A program made the position numbers and the translations under genes. Shown piece after piece: positions 1 to 9,181 of a stretch of 64,000 nucleotides of DNA (the first letter of the stretch is position 1; each line of letters starts with the position of its first letter). The DNA is from Pseudomonas syringae. Its GTDB lineage: Bacteria; Pseudomonadota; Gammaproteobacteria; Pseudomonadales; Pseudomonadaceae. The notes below the pieces were generated by a model. That model ran no database searches. It worked only from the letters and a program-made list of their open reading frames with translations, and was not told the DNA's origin. Location of the stretch: the NCBI RefSeq assembly GCF_001698815.1, contig NZ_LGSI01000033.1, positions 1-64,000 on the forward strand, written 5' to 3'.

Positions 1-180
1 TTCCCGGACAAGTCCGGTCCTACCGAACCCAGCACAACCGGTAGGAGGGGACTTGTCCCCGAAGAGGCCGGTGCAAGCGCTGAAGGTCTTACTCCGCAGC
101 CCCGGCGCATTCCCGGACAAGTCCGGTCCTACCGAACCCAGCACAACCGGTAGGAGGGGACTTGTCCCCGAAGAGGCCGG
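1..180. repeat. REP-type inverted pair, tandemly duplicated
   Basis: An exact 71-bp unit occurs at 1-71 and again at 110-180, separated by a 38-bp spacer. Each unit carries two related palindromic arms in opposite orientation: GGACAAGTCC near its left end and GGGGACTTGTCCCC near its right end. This is the usual layout of paired REP elements (REPINs) in fluorescent pseudomonads. A third, slightly diverged copy lies at 59682-59743. The units fill most of the gap upstream of phoD. Confidence 0.8.
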
Positions 181-255
181 ATCATCGCTGTCACATTCAC
201 CCAACATTGCCCTGCTAGCTTTCCCCTTTTGGCTAAATCACCAAAGGGGCCCGCC

Positions 256-1821
256 ATGACTCAGTTCGATCTCACCCGTCGTCGCATCATCCAGGTCGCA
301 GGCGCCGGTTTGCTTCTACCGGGCCTGGCCCCGGCGGTCATCGCTGCGGTTCAGGATCGTCCGAAAATCACCGATGGCGTGCAGTCCGGCGACTTGCTGG
401 GCGACCGCGCCGTGGTCTGGAGCCGCAGCGACCGGCCTGCGCGGATGGTCGTCGAATGGGACACGCGCAGCATGTTCACCAATCCCCGTCGGGTGGTTTC
501 CGCCCTGGCGGATCAGCGTACCGACTTCACGGCGCGCGTCGAACTCAGCGAATTGCCCAGCGATCAGGCGATTTTCTACCGCGTGCAATTCGAAGATGCT
601 CAGTCGGGCGTCACCAGTGAACCCTGGTTCGGTCATTTGCGCAGTGCGCCACAACAGCGCCGGGATTTGCGCTTCGTCTGGAGTGGCGACACGGTCGGAC
701 AAGGCTTCGGCATCAATCCTGACATCGGCGGCATGCGTATCTACGAAGCCATGCGTCTGCGTCTGCCGGACTTCTTCATTCACAGCGGCGACACCATCTA
801 TGCCGATGGCCCGGTTCCGGCGCAAGTCGTCACCGAAGGCGGACGCATCTGGCGCAACATCACCACCGAAGCGAAAAGCAAAGTCGCGGAAACCCTCGAT
901 GAATATCGCGGCGCTTACCGCTACAACCTGCTGGACGACAACCTGCGGCGCTTCAATGCCGAGGTGCCGCAAATCTGGCAATGGGACGATCACGAAGTCA
1001 CCAACAACTGGTCGCCGAGCAAGCAACTGGATGATCGCTACAAGGAAAAGGATATTCGACTGTTGGCTACCCGTGGGCGACAGGCGTTTCTTGAGTACGC
1101 GCCGATGCGATTGCAGCAGGCTGACAGCGGCGGGCGCATTTATCGCAAGCTCAGTTATGGGCCGTTGCTGGATGTGTTTGTGCTGGATATGCGCAGTTAT
1201 CGCGGTGGCAATGATGCCAACCTCGACGAGAAACCGGAGCCGAACACTGCATTCCTCGGTCGGCAACAATTGGATTGGCTCAAGGCTGAACTCAAGGCTT
1301 CCGGCGCGCAGTGGAAAGTGATTGCGGCCGATATGCCGATCGGCCTCGGCGTACCGGATGGCGAGGTGAGTCCGGGCGTCGGGCGTTGGGAAGCCATCGC
1401 CAACGGCAACGACGGCCCAGCATTGGGGCGCGAACTGGAAGTCGCCGAGCTGCTGGGTTTTCTGCGGGCGCAAAAGGTCCGCGATTGCGTGTGGCTGACC
1501 GCCGATGTGCATTACTGCGCGGCGCATCACTATCAACCGGACCTCGCGGTGTTCCAGGATTTCGACCCGTTCTGGGAGTTCGTCGCCGGCCCGTTGAACG
1601 CCGGCAGCTTCGGGCCCAATCCGCTGGACAAGACCTTCGGCCCTGAGCTGGTGTTCCAGAAAGCCCCGCCCGCGCAGAACACCTCGCCCTTCGCCGGGTT
1701 TCAGTTCTTTGGCGAAGTGAACATCGACGGCCAGAGCGCCGAGCTGACCGTGACGTTGCGAGATCTGGACGGAGTTTCGGTGTTCGAGAAGAAGCTGGTG
1801 CCCGCGCGGGAGTTGTCCTGA
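256..1821 (+). CDS. phoD: PhoD-family alkaline phosphatase/phosphodiesterase, Tat-exported
   Basis: This 521-residue protein belongs to the PhoD family of metal-dependent phosphomonoesterases/diesterases that release phosphate outside the cytoplasm. The N-terminus has a twin-arginine motif (TRRRIIQ, residues about 6-12) and a hydrophobic stretch ending near residue 35, so Tat export to the periplasm is expected. A beta-rich N-terminal domain (about 40-140) precedes the catalytic core, which shows SGDT segments, the HSGDTIYADG motif, WDDHEVTNNW and a late TADVHY motif typical of metal binding. I chose the ATG at 256 because AAAGGGG lies just upstream; an in-frame ATG at 229 has no such site. 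No Pho box was recognised. It stands alone between REP clusters. Confidence 0.88.
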   Translation: MTQFDLTRRRIIQVAGAGLLLPGLAPAVIAAVQDRPKITDGVQSGDLLGDRAVVWSRSDRPARMVVEWDTRSMFTNPRRVVSALADQRTDFTARVELSELPSDQAIFYRVQFEDAQSGVTSEPWFGHLRSAPQQRRDLRFVWSGDTVGQGFGINPDIGGMRIYEAMRLRLPDFFIHSGDTIYADGPVPAQVVTEGGRIWRNITTEAKSKVAETLDEYRGAYRYNLLDDNLRRFNAEVPQIWQWDDHEVTNNWSPSKQLDDRYKEKDIRLLATRGRQAFLEYAPMRLQQADSGGRIYRKLSYGPLLDVFVLDMRSYRGGNDANLDEKPEPNTAFLGRQQLDWLKAELKASGAQWKVIAADMPIGLGVPDGEVSPGVGRWEAIANGNDGPALGRELEVAELLGFLRAQKVRDCVWLTADVHYCAAHHYQPDLAVFQDFDPFWEFVAGPLNAGSFGPNPLDKTFGPELVFQKAPPAQNTSPFAGFQFFGEVNIDGQSAELTVTLRDLDGVSVFEKKLVPARELS

Positions 1822-1830
1822 AGGCGCTTT

Positions 1831-1921
1831 CGTAGGACCGGATTTATCCGGGAAGAGGCCGGTACTGTCAGCCGATTCTGGTGGCTGTGCCGACGCCTTC
1901 GGGGATAAATCCCATCCTACG
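1831..1921. repeat. REP-type inverted pair downstream of phoD
   Basis: CGTAGGACCGGATTTATCC at the left is mirrored by GGATAAATCCCATCCTACG at the right, giving long imperfect inverted arms around a loop of about 50 bases. It is related to the GTAGGACCGG family at 4461, 41715 and 50874. It may also act as the end of the phoD transcript. Confidence 0.7.
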
Positions 1922-2017
1922 CAGGCTGTACGGTTTCGGTTAATTCCGATTCCTTGCAACACTCACGTCAGCGGTGGCTTATCATTAGCTACCTAACGAC
2001 GGGACAGGGTTCTGGGC

Positions 2018-2959
2018 ATGCTTTCCATTTTTCTCGAAACCCTGAACATCACCGCGCCAGTGTTCGCCATGTTGTTTCTGGGCGTGATCCTCAAGCGCAT
2101 CGGCTGGATTGATGACGGCTTCATCATGACGGCGTCGAGCCTGGTGTTTAACGTCACCATGCCGGCCTTGCTGTTCCTGGGGATTATCCATGCGGACCTG
2201 CATGCCGCCTTGCAGCCATCGCTGCTGATATTTTTTACCGCCGCCACCCTGTTCGGCTTTGCATTCTCATGGGGCTGGGCGATCTGGCGGGTGCCGCTGG
2301 TGGAGCGCGGTATCTTCGTGCAAGGCGCTTTTCGCGGCAATAACGGCGTCATCGGTCTCGCGCTGGCCGCCAGCATGTACGGCGATTACGGCATTTCGCT
2401 GGGGGCGATCCTCGCGGCGCTGGTGATCCTGTTCTACAACACGCTGTCGACCATCGTGCTCGCGGTGTACAGCCCGGTGATCAAATCCGATCCCTGGAGC
2501 GTGTTCAAAAGCGTGCTCTGTAATCCGCTGATCATCAGCGTGCTGCTGGCATCGCCGTTCGCATATTTCAAGATCGGCTTGCCGCACTGGTTCGAGACGT
2601 CGGGTAATTACCTGGCGCAGATGACCTTGCCGCTGGCGTTGATCTGCATCGGCGGCACGTTGTCACTGACGTCGCTGCGCAAAAGTGGCAGCCTGGCGAT
2701 CAGCGCGAGCATGATGAAAATGGTCACGCTGCCGGTGATCTGCACGCTGGCGGCCTGGTTGTGCGGCTTTCGCGGCGCGGAACTGGGGATTCTGTTTCTG
2801 TACTTCGGCAGCCCCACGGCAGCGGCCAGTTACGTCATGGCCCGTGCTGCCAACGGCAATCACGAGCTGGCGGCAGCGATCATCGTCATCACTACGCTGG
2901 CAGCGGCGGTGACGACCAATATCGGCATCTTTATTTTGCAATGGGGCGGCTGGATCTAG
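2018..2959 (+). CDS. AEC-family transporter (auxin efflux carrier/malonate-type permease)
   Basis: This 313-residue, very hydrophobic protein has about ten predicted membrane segments in two similar halves, the layout of the AEC family (PF03547). Recognisable features include an N-terminal TLNITAPVFAMLFLGVILKRIGW segment split over helix 1, an FNVTMPALLF helix with its conserved Asn-Pro region, a central GAFRGNNGVIGLALA loop and a C-terminal FGSPTAAASYVMA helix. Family members export or import small organic anions such as malonate, but the substrate here cannot be told from sequence. The gene is monocistronic, with its stop only a few bases from the convergent exchanger gene. Confidence 0.85.
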   Translation: MLSIFLETLNITAPVFAMLFLGVILKRIGWIDDGFIMTASSLVFNVTMPALLFLGIIHADLHAALQPSLLIFFTAATLFGFAFSWGWAIWRVPLVERGIFVQGAFRGNNGVIGLALAASMYGDYGISLGAILAALVILFYNTLSTIVLAVYSPVIKSDPWSVFKSVLCNPLIISVLLASPFAYFKIGLPHWFETSGNYLAQMTLPLALICIGGTLSLTSLRKSGSLAISASMMKMVTLPVICTLAAWLCGFRGAELGILFLYFGSPTAAASYVMARAANGNHELAAAIIVITTLAAAVTTNIGIFILQWGGWI

Positions 2960-2962
2960 CGT

Positions 2963-3967
2963 CTAGTGCTGGCGCCGCCACGCCTTGATCGTGCTGTACA
3001 CCACGAAGACCGCCAGCACGGGAAGGACGAAGCGCACCATCAGCCGCTCCAGCGTGTCAGCCAGCGGCATGCCGGTGGTAAACGACACGATGTGCAGCCC
3101 ATAAGCCAGGTACAACGCCAGCAATAGCAGGCCTTCGAAGCGCGTGATGCGATAGCCGGAATAGAACAGCGGCAAGCACAAGGCTGCAACGCCGAGCATC
3201 ACCGGCAGATCGAAATCCAGCGCATTGGGCGATACCGACAACGGCACGGGCGTGAGCAGCGCAGTGACGCCCAGAACCCCCAGCAGATTGAACAGATTAC
3301 TGCCGATCACGTTGCCGACGGCGATGTCACGTTCGCCGCGAAAAGCGGCAATCAATGACGTGGTCAATCCTGGCAGGGACGTGCTGACCGCGATCACCGT
3401 CAAGCCGATGATGCGCTCGGACAAACCCAGGTCGAGGGCGATGACCACCGATGCGGCCACCAGCAGATGGCTGCCAAACACCAGCAACGCAATGCCGCAG
3501 ACCAATGCCGTCACGCGCAGCAGAATCGGCCAGGCCTTGGGCGAGCGACCTTTGCTGGCTGATTGCCGGTAAGCAAAGCCCTGGCCGGACTGGCGCAGCA
3601 CGATCAGCAGATAAGCCAGCAATCCCAGCAGCAGCGTCACGCCGTCGATCACACCGAGCTCGCCGTTCAACGACAGCAGGAAGACCATGGCGCTGGCGGC
3701 AACCATCAAGGGGATTTCCAGGCGCACCAGTTGCCGGGTGACGCGCAGCGGGATGACCAGTGCGCACAGGCCCAGCGTAACCAGCACATTGAAAATATTG
3801 CCGCCCACCACGCTGCCCACGGCGATGTCCGGGCTGGAGGTGAAGGCCGCTTGCAGGCCAACCGCCATTTGCGGAGCGCTGCTGCCCAGGGCCACAAAGG
3901 TCAAGCCGATGAACAGTGGGCGAATGCCAAGGGTAGTGGCGAGACTGACTGCGGCGCGAACCGACAA
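2963..3967 (-). CDS. Calcium/sodium antiporter, CaCA family (YrbG-like)
   Basis: This inner-membrane cation/Ca2+ exchanger carries two copies of the alpha-repeat: GSSAPQMAVGLQAAF...GSVVGGNIFN in the N-terminal half and SLPGLTTSLIAAFRGERDIAVGNVIGSN in the C-terminal half. The start shown is a TTG at 3967, but it cuts into the expected first helix. The frame stays open upstream and encodes LIQWISGLLLLVIGAE immediately before it, so translation probably begins further upstream; a CTG at 4015 is the best placed codon, and no ATG, GTG or TTG fits. In E. coli the relative yrbG sits beside kdsD; here it is about 30 kb away, next to an rlpA-like gene. Confidence 0.8.
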   Translation of the reverse strand: MSVRAAVSLATTLGIRPLFIGLTFVALGSSAPQMAVGLQAAFTSSPDIAVGSVVGGNIFNVLVTLGLCALVIPLRVTRQLVRLEIPLMVAASAMVFLLSLNGELGVIDGVTLLLGLLAYLLIVLRQSGQGFAYRQSASKGRSPKAWPILLRVTALVCGIALLVFGSHLLVAASVVIALDLGLSERIIGLTVIAVSTSLPGLTTSLIAAFRGERDIAVGNVIGSNLFNLLGVLGVTALLTPVPLSVSPNALDFDLPVMLGVAALCLPLFYSGYRITRFEGLLLLALYLAYGLHIVSFTTGMPLADTLERLMVRFVLPVLAVFVVYSTIKAWRRQH

Positions 3968-4059
3968 CTCGGCGCCGATGACCAGCAGCAGCAGGCCGCT
4001 GATCCATTGGATCAGGCTCGGTAATGGCAGGGCTGAGAGTTGGAGAATTCCGGGCGTCC

Positions 4060-4428
4060 TTATTCGAGGGCTTGCACACGGACCTGAGCGGTTCCGCTGC
4101 GCAGCATACCCAGTTGTGCAGCCGCTGCGCGTGACAAATCGATCAATCGGCCACGGGTGTGCGGGCCGCGATCATTGATACGCACGACCACCGACTTGTC
4201 ATTGTCCAGATTGGTTACTTTGACGCGGGTGCCAAAGGGCAGCCGCCGATGTGCTGCGGTCAGTGAATTCTGATCGAAGCGCTCGCCGCTGGCAGTGTGA
4301 TTGCCGTGATGTTGCGAGCCGTAATACGAAGCGCCGCCGGTTTCATCGTAACCATGAGGATCGATGATCCCCGTCGCACAACCGGCGAGCAAGGAGAGCA
4401 GGGCGCAAGAGGCGAGAAGCCGCAGCAT
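4060..4428 (-). CDS. RlpA-like septal-ring lipoprotein (double-psi beta-barrel)
   Basis: This 122-residue lipoprotein has a signal peptide ending in the lipobox LLAGC (Cys about 17), so it should be lipidated and periplasm-facing. The remainder is one double-psi beta-barrel domain with the family hallmarks ASYYG, ASGERF, TAAHRRLPFGTRVKVTN, VVVRINDRGPH and RLIDLSRAAA. RlpA proteins in Pseudomonas are lytic transglycosylases acting on peptide-stripped glycan; this short paralog lacks the C-terminal SPOR domain of full RlpA, so septal targeting is not assured. ATG 4428 was preferred over an in-frame TTG at 4443 because AAGGA lies seven bases upstream. The antiporter reading frame begins near its 3' end. 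Confidence 0.85.
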   Translation of the reverse strand: MLRLLASCALLSLLAGCATGIIDPHGYDETGGASYYGSQHHGNHTASGERFDQNSLTAAHRRLPFGTRVKVTNLDNDKSVVVRINDRGPHTRGRLIDLSRAAAAQLGMLRSGTAQVRVQALE

Positions 4429-4460
4429 GGTTTGGTCCTTCAATGTGCAGACGCGTGTGT

Positions 4461-4516
4461 CCGTAGGACCGGCTTTAGCCGGGAGGGTGTGCTCCCGGCT
4501 AAAGCCGGTCCTACGG
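4461..4516. repeat. REP-type near-perfect inverted repeat
   Basis: CCGTAGGACCGGCTTTAGCC at the left pairs with the reverse complement at the right (arms of about 25 bases, loop GTGTG-like). Near-identical elements occur at 41715-41766 and 50874-50936. It sits between the gatB stop and the rlpA-like gene and may protect or end the transcripts. Confidence 0.85.
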
Positions 4517-4536
4517 ATCGATCGCCGCTATCTGAA

Positions 4537-6000
4537 TCAGCCTTCCAGCTTCTTCTTCAGCAGTTCATTGACCTGCTGCGGGTTGGCCTTGCCCTTGGAG
4601 GCTTTCATGGCCTGGCCGACGAAGAAACCGAACATCTTGCCGCGCTTGGCCTCGTCCGCTGCCCGATAATCCACGACCTGCTGCGCGTTGGCGGCGAGCA
4701 TTTCGTCGAGCATCGATTCGATGGCGCCGCTGTCCGTGACCTGTTTCAGGCCTTTCTGCTCAATGATTTCGTCAGCACTGTTAATACCAATGCTTACGCA
4801 ATCACCTAGCGCCATAGACTCGAAAACTGTCTTGGCGATTTTGCCCGAGATGGTGTTGTCGGTGATGCGCAACAGCATGCCGCCCAATTGTTCGGCGCGG
4901 ACCGGGGATTGTTCGATTTCCAGGCCCAGCTTGTTCAGCAGGCTGCCCAGCTCGACCATGACCCAGTTGGCCGCCAGTTTGGCGTCGCCACTGATGCTGA
5001 CCACTTGCTCGAAGTAGTCGGCTTGCTCACGGCTCGACGCCAGGACGCTGGCGTCGTAGGCCGACAGGCCGAACTGTGCCTGGAAGCGCTCGCGTTTCTG
5101 TGGCGGCAGTTCCGGCAGCGTGGCGCGAGTTTCTTCGATGAACGAGTCTTCGATGATCACCGGCAGCAGGTCAGGATCGGGGAAGTAACGGTAGTCGTTG
5201 GCTTCCTCCTTGCTGCGCATGGCGCGGGTTTCGTCTTTGTTCGGATCGTACAGGCGAGTCTGCTGGATGACCTTGCCGCCGTCTTCGATCAGGTCGATCT
5301 GACGCTGGATTTCGCTGTTGATCGCCTTCTCGATGAAGCGGAACGAGTTGACGTTCTTGATCTCGCAGCGGGTGCCGAACTCAACCTGGCCCTTTGGACG
5401 AATCGACACGTTGCAGTCGCAACGCAGCGAGCCTTCGGCCATGTTGCCGTCGCAGATGCCCAGGTAACGAACCAGCGCGTGCATGGCTTTGACATACGCC
5501 ACGGCTTCCTTGGCCGAACGCATGTCCGGGTCGGAAACGATTTCCAGCAGCGGAGTGCCAGCGCGGTTGAGGTCGATGCCGGTCATGCCGCTGAAGTCTT
5601 CGTGCAGGCTTTTACCGGCGTCTTCTTCAAGGTGCGCGCGGGTAATGCCGACGCGCTTGACCGTGCCGTCTTCAAGGGTGATATCCAGGTGGCCCTTGCC
5701 GACAATCGGCAATTCCATCTGGCTGATCTGGTAGCCCTTGGGCAGATCCGGATAGAAGTAGTTCTTGCGGGCGAACACGTTGTGCTTGCCGATTTCGGCA
5801 TCTACCGCCAGGCCGAACTTGACGGCCATGCGCACGGCTTCTTTATTGAGCACCGGCAAGACACCCGGCATGCCCAGGTCGACCAGGCTGGCCTGAGTAT
5901 TGGGCTCGGAGCCAAACGTGATTGAGCTACCGGAGAAAATCTTCGATTGGGTCGACAGCTGGGTGTGAATTTCCAGCCCGATGACAACTTCCCATGACAT
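4537..6000 (-). CDS. gatB: Asp-tRNA(Asn)/Glu-tRNA(Gln) amidotransferase subunit B
   Basis: GatB binds the mischarged tRNA and activates its carboxylate with ATP within the cytosolic GatCAB complex, so that Asn-tRNA(Asn) and/or Gln-tRNA(Gln) is formed. The 487 residues match the family length: an N-terminal kinase-like cradle beginning [15 protein letters not shown], the conserved [24 protein letters not shown] and DFNR-type [19 protein letters not shown] segments, then the helical and C-terminal YqeY-like tail ([13 protein letters not shown]). It is the last gene of gatCAB, 12 bases after gatA. Pseudomonads commonly lack asparaginyl-tRNA synthetase and depend on this route for Asn-tRNA. Confidence 0.97.
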   Translation of the reverse strand: MSWEVVIGLEIHTQLSTQSKIFSGSSITFGSEPNTQASLVDLGMPGVLPVLNKEAVRMAVKFGLAVDAEIGKHNVFARKNYFYPDLPKGYQISQMELPIVGKGHLDITLEDGTVKRVGITRAHLEEDAGKSLHEDFSGMTGIDLNRAGTPLLEIVSDPDMRSAKEAVAYVKAMHALVRYLGICDGNMAEGSLRCDCNVSIRPKGQVEFGTRCEIKNVNSFRFIEKAINSEIQRQIDLIEDGGKVIQQTRLYDPNKDETRAMRSKEEANDYRYFPDPDLLPVIIEDSFIEETRATLPELPPQKRERFQAQFGLSAYDASVLASSREQADYFEQVVSISGDAKLAANWVMVELGSLLNKLGLEIEQSPVRAEQLGGMLLRITDNTISGKIAKTVFESMALGDCVSIGINSADEIIEQKGLKQVTDSGAIESMLDEMLAANAQQVVDYRAADEAKRGKMFGFFVGQAMKASKGKANPQQVNELLKKKLEG

Positions 6001-6012
6001 GTGTGTTTCTCC

Positions 6013-7464
6013 TTAGAAGCCTGTCGGCGCGCGCAAATGCCAGTCAGTGACTTGCTGGTATTGGTGGGCGACGTTGAGCAGGCGGCCTTCTTGGAAGTAC
6101 GGGGCAAGCAACTGCACGCCGACCGGCAAACCTTCGACAAAACCCGCTGGCATGGACAAGCCCGGCAGACCCGCGAGGTTGGCGGTGATGGTGTAGAAGT
6201 CTTCCAGGTATTCGGAAATCGGATCGTTGTTCTTGGCGCCGATTTTCCATGCCGGGTTGGGCGTGGTCGGGCCGAGAATCACGTCGACTTCAGTGAAGGC
6301 ACTCATGAAATCATTCTTGATCAGGCGACGGATCTTCTGCGCTTGCAGGTAATACGCGTCGTAATAACCAGCGGACAGCGCGTAGGCACCGACCAGGATC
6401 CGGCGTTGTACTTCAGGGCCGAAACCCTCGGCGCGGGAGCGCTTGTATAGATCGGTCAGGTCTTTCGGGTCTTCGCAGCGATAGCCGAAACGCACACCGT
6501 CGAAACGCGACAGGTTGGATGAGGCTTCAGCCGGCGCGATCACGTAATAAGCCGGGATGCCGTGTTGCAGGTTCGGCAGGCTGACTTCCTTGACGACGGC
6601 GCCGAGTTTTTCCAGCTCCTTGACGCTCTCCAGAACCAGCTCGGCGATACGCGGGTCGAGACCTGCGCCGAAGTATTCTTTCGGGATGCCGATGCGCAAG
6701 CCTTTGAGCGACTGATTGAGGCTGGCGCTGTAATCGGGCACAGGCTCGTCAATGCTGGTGGAATCCTGCGGGTCGAAACCGGCCATGCCTTGCAGCAGCA
6801 GCGCGCAGTCTTCGGCCGAGCGGGCCAGCGGGCCGGCCTGATCGAGACTCGACGCGTAGGCGATCATGCCCCAGCGGGAAACCCGACCATACGTCGGTTT
6901 CAGGCCGGTGAGGTTAGTCAGCGCGGCGGGCTGGCGAATCGAGCCACCGGTGTCGGTGCCGGTTGCGGCGGGCAGGAATCGGGCAGCAACAGCTGCAGCC
7001 GAACCGCCGGACGAACCGCCGGGTACGTGTTCGAGGTTCCACGGGTTCTTCACCGCGCCATAGTGGCTCGACTCGTTGGCCGAACCCATGGCGAATTCGT
7101 CCATGTTGGTCTTGCCGAGGGTCACGGTGCCCGCTGCGGCCAGTTTGGCAACCACCGTGGCGTCATACGGCGCCTTGAAGTTGTCGAGCATCTTCGACGC
7201 GCAGCTGGTGCGGATACCTTTGGTGCAGAACAGATCCTTGTGGGCCAGTGGCGCGCCGAGCAAAGGATTGTTCTCACCGGCGGCGCGACGTGCGTCAGCG
7301 GCCTGCGCCTGGGTGATGGCCAGGTCTTCGGTGAGGGTAATGAAGCTGTTGATCTGCGGGTCGAGCTGCGTGATGCGTGCGAGCAGGACACGGGTCAATT
7401 CTTCAGAAGAAAACTTTTTTTCGGCGAGTCCGCGGGCGATCTCGGCCAGAGTCATTTGATGCAT
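6013..7464 (-). CDS. gatA: Asp-tRNA(Asn)/Glu-tRNA(Gln) amidotransferase subunit A
   Basis: GatA is the glutaminase of GatCAB, releasing ammonia for transfer to the activated tRNA-bound amino acid. It belongs to the amidase-signature family, and the Lys-cisSer-Ser triad can be placed at Lys76 (PLAHKDLF), Ser152 ([13 protein letters not shown]) and Ser176 ([11 protein letters not shown]). Length is 483 residues, as usual. The gene lies between gatC (15 bases upstream) and gatB (12 bases downstream), consistent with a single transcript and stoichiometric synthesis. Confidence 0.97.
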   Translation of the reverse strand: MHQMTLAEIARGLAEKKFSSEELTRVLLARITQLDPQINSFITLTEDLAITQAQAADARRAAGENNPLLGAPLAHKDLFCTKGIRTSCASKMLDNFKAPYDATVVAKLAAAGTVTLGKTNMDEFAMGSANESSHYGAVKNPWNLEHVPGGSSGGSAAAVAARFLPAATGTDTGGSIRQPAALTNLTGLKPTYGRVSRWGMIAYASSLDQAGPLARSAEDCALLLQGMAGFDPQDSTSIDEPVPDYSASLNQSLKGLRIGIPKEYFGAGLDPRIAELVLESVKELEKLGAVVKEVSLPNLQHGIPAYYVIAPAEASSNLSRFDGVRFGYRCEDPKDLTDLYKRSRAEGFGPEVQRRILVGAYALSAGYYDAYYLQAQKIRRLIKNDFMSAFTEVDVILGPTTPNPAWKIGAKNNDPISEYLEDFYTITANLAGLPGLSMPAGFVEGLPVGVQLLAPYFQEGRLLNVAHQYQQVTDWHLRAPTGF

Positions 7465-7479
7465 TGCAGGCTCATTCCC

Positions 7480-7767
7480 TTACTCGATGACTTTCGGAAC
7501 CAGATAAAGGCCGTGTTCGACCGCTGGTGCGATGGCTTGGTAAGTCTCGCGATGATTTTGCTCGGTAACAACGTCTTCGCGCAGGCGTTGCGACGCTTCA
7601 AGCGGGTGCGCCAGCGGTTCGATGCCGGTGGTATCGACGGCTTGCATCTGATCAACCAGCGCAAGAATATTATTTAATGCTTCGGTAGTACGCGGGATAT
7701 CGGCGTCATTCAGGCCAAGTCGGGCCAGATGAGCGATCTTTTCCACGTCGGAGCGATCAAGCGCCAT
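7480..7767 (-). CDS. gatC: Asp-tRNA(Asn)/Glu-tRNA(Gln) amidotransferase subunit C
   Basis: This 95-residue protein is the small helical/extended subunit that wraps around and stabilises GatA on GatB. It begins [18 protein letters not shown] and has the family's DALNNIL-like segment ([18 protein letters not shown]) and the conserved LREDVVTE. It is the first gene of gatCAB and is divergent from mreB, with about 200 bases between the two starts that must hold both promoters. Confidence 0.95.
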   Translation of the reverse strand: MALDRSDVEKIAHLARLGLNDADIPRTTEALNNILALVDQMQAVDTTGIEPLAHPLEASQRLREDVVTEQNHRETYQAIAPAVEHGLYLVPKVIE

Positions 7768-7963
7768 GGGGTTCTCCAGTGGAATGCTTACGGAACGGAT
7801 CTGTGTGTTAGATTGGCGAACACTATCGCATTTCTACGGTCATAAGGCCGCGAACGTCTAGGGTCATGCTCGGAAAAGCCGCTAATTTAACATATTGGCT
7901 CCTTGCCCAAAATCCCTGTCGTTGTTAGAGTTTGCCGCACTTTTTTACCCACGCGTTCCCTAG

Positions 7964-9013
<1,050 letters not shown>

Positions 9014-9044
9014 TTGCTGGCAGCACTTCAGGCAGCCTTATGTT

Positions 9045-9070
9045 TACAGGTAGCGCTTTGGCTACCTGTA
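9045..9070 (+). terminator. Stem-loop between mreB and mreC, possible attenuator
   Basis: TACAGGTAGC and GCTACCTGTA form a perfect ten-base stem around the loop GCTTTG. No T-run follows, so it is not a classical intrinsic terminator; it may trim, stabilise or attenuate the mreB transcript. Confidence 0.5.
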
Positions 9071-9181
9071 TGCGTTAGGCTGACGCCGAAATCCGGTGTT
9101 CACTTTCTCATCTGTCCAGGCCGGTTCAATGCCGCATGAATAAGCACAGCCAATTGAAATCTTGCCCTGGAGGAGCGGCCT

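Noticed and set aside
1..180. CRISPR array at the left edge
   Set aside because: Only two copies of a 71-bp palindromic unit with a single spacer; this is a REP pair duplication, not an array.
316..1962. 548-residue open frame antisense to phoD
   Set aside because: Begins inside the REP pair and runs opposite to a clear Tat-exported phosphatase; no motifs.
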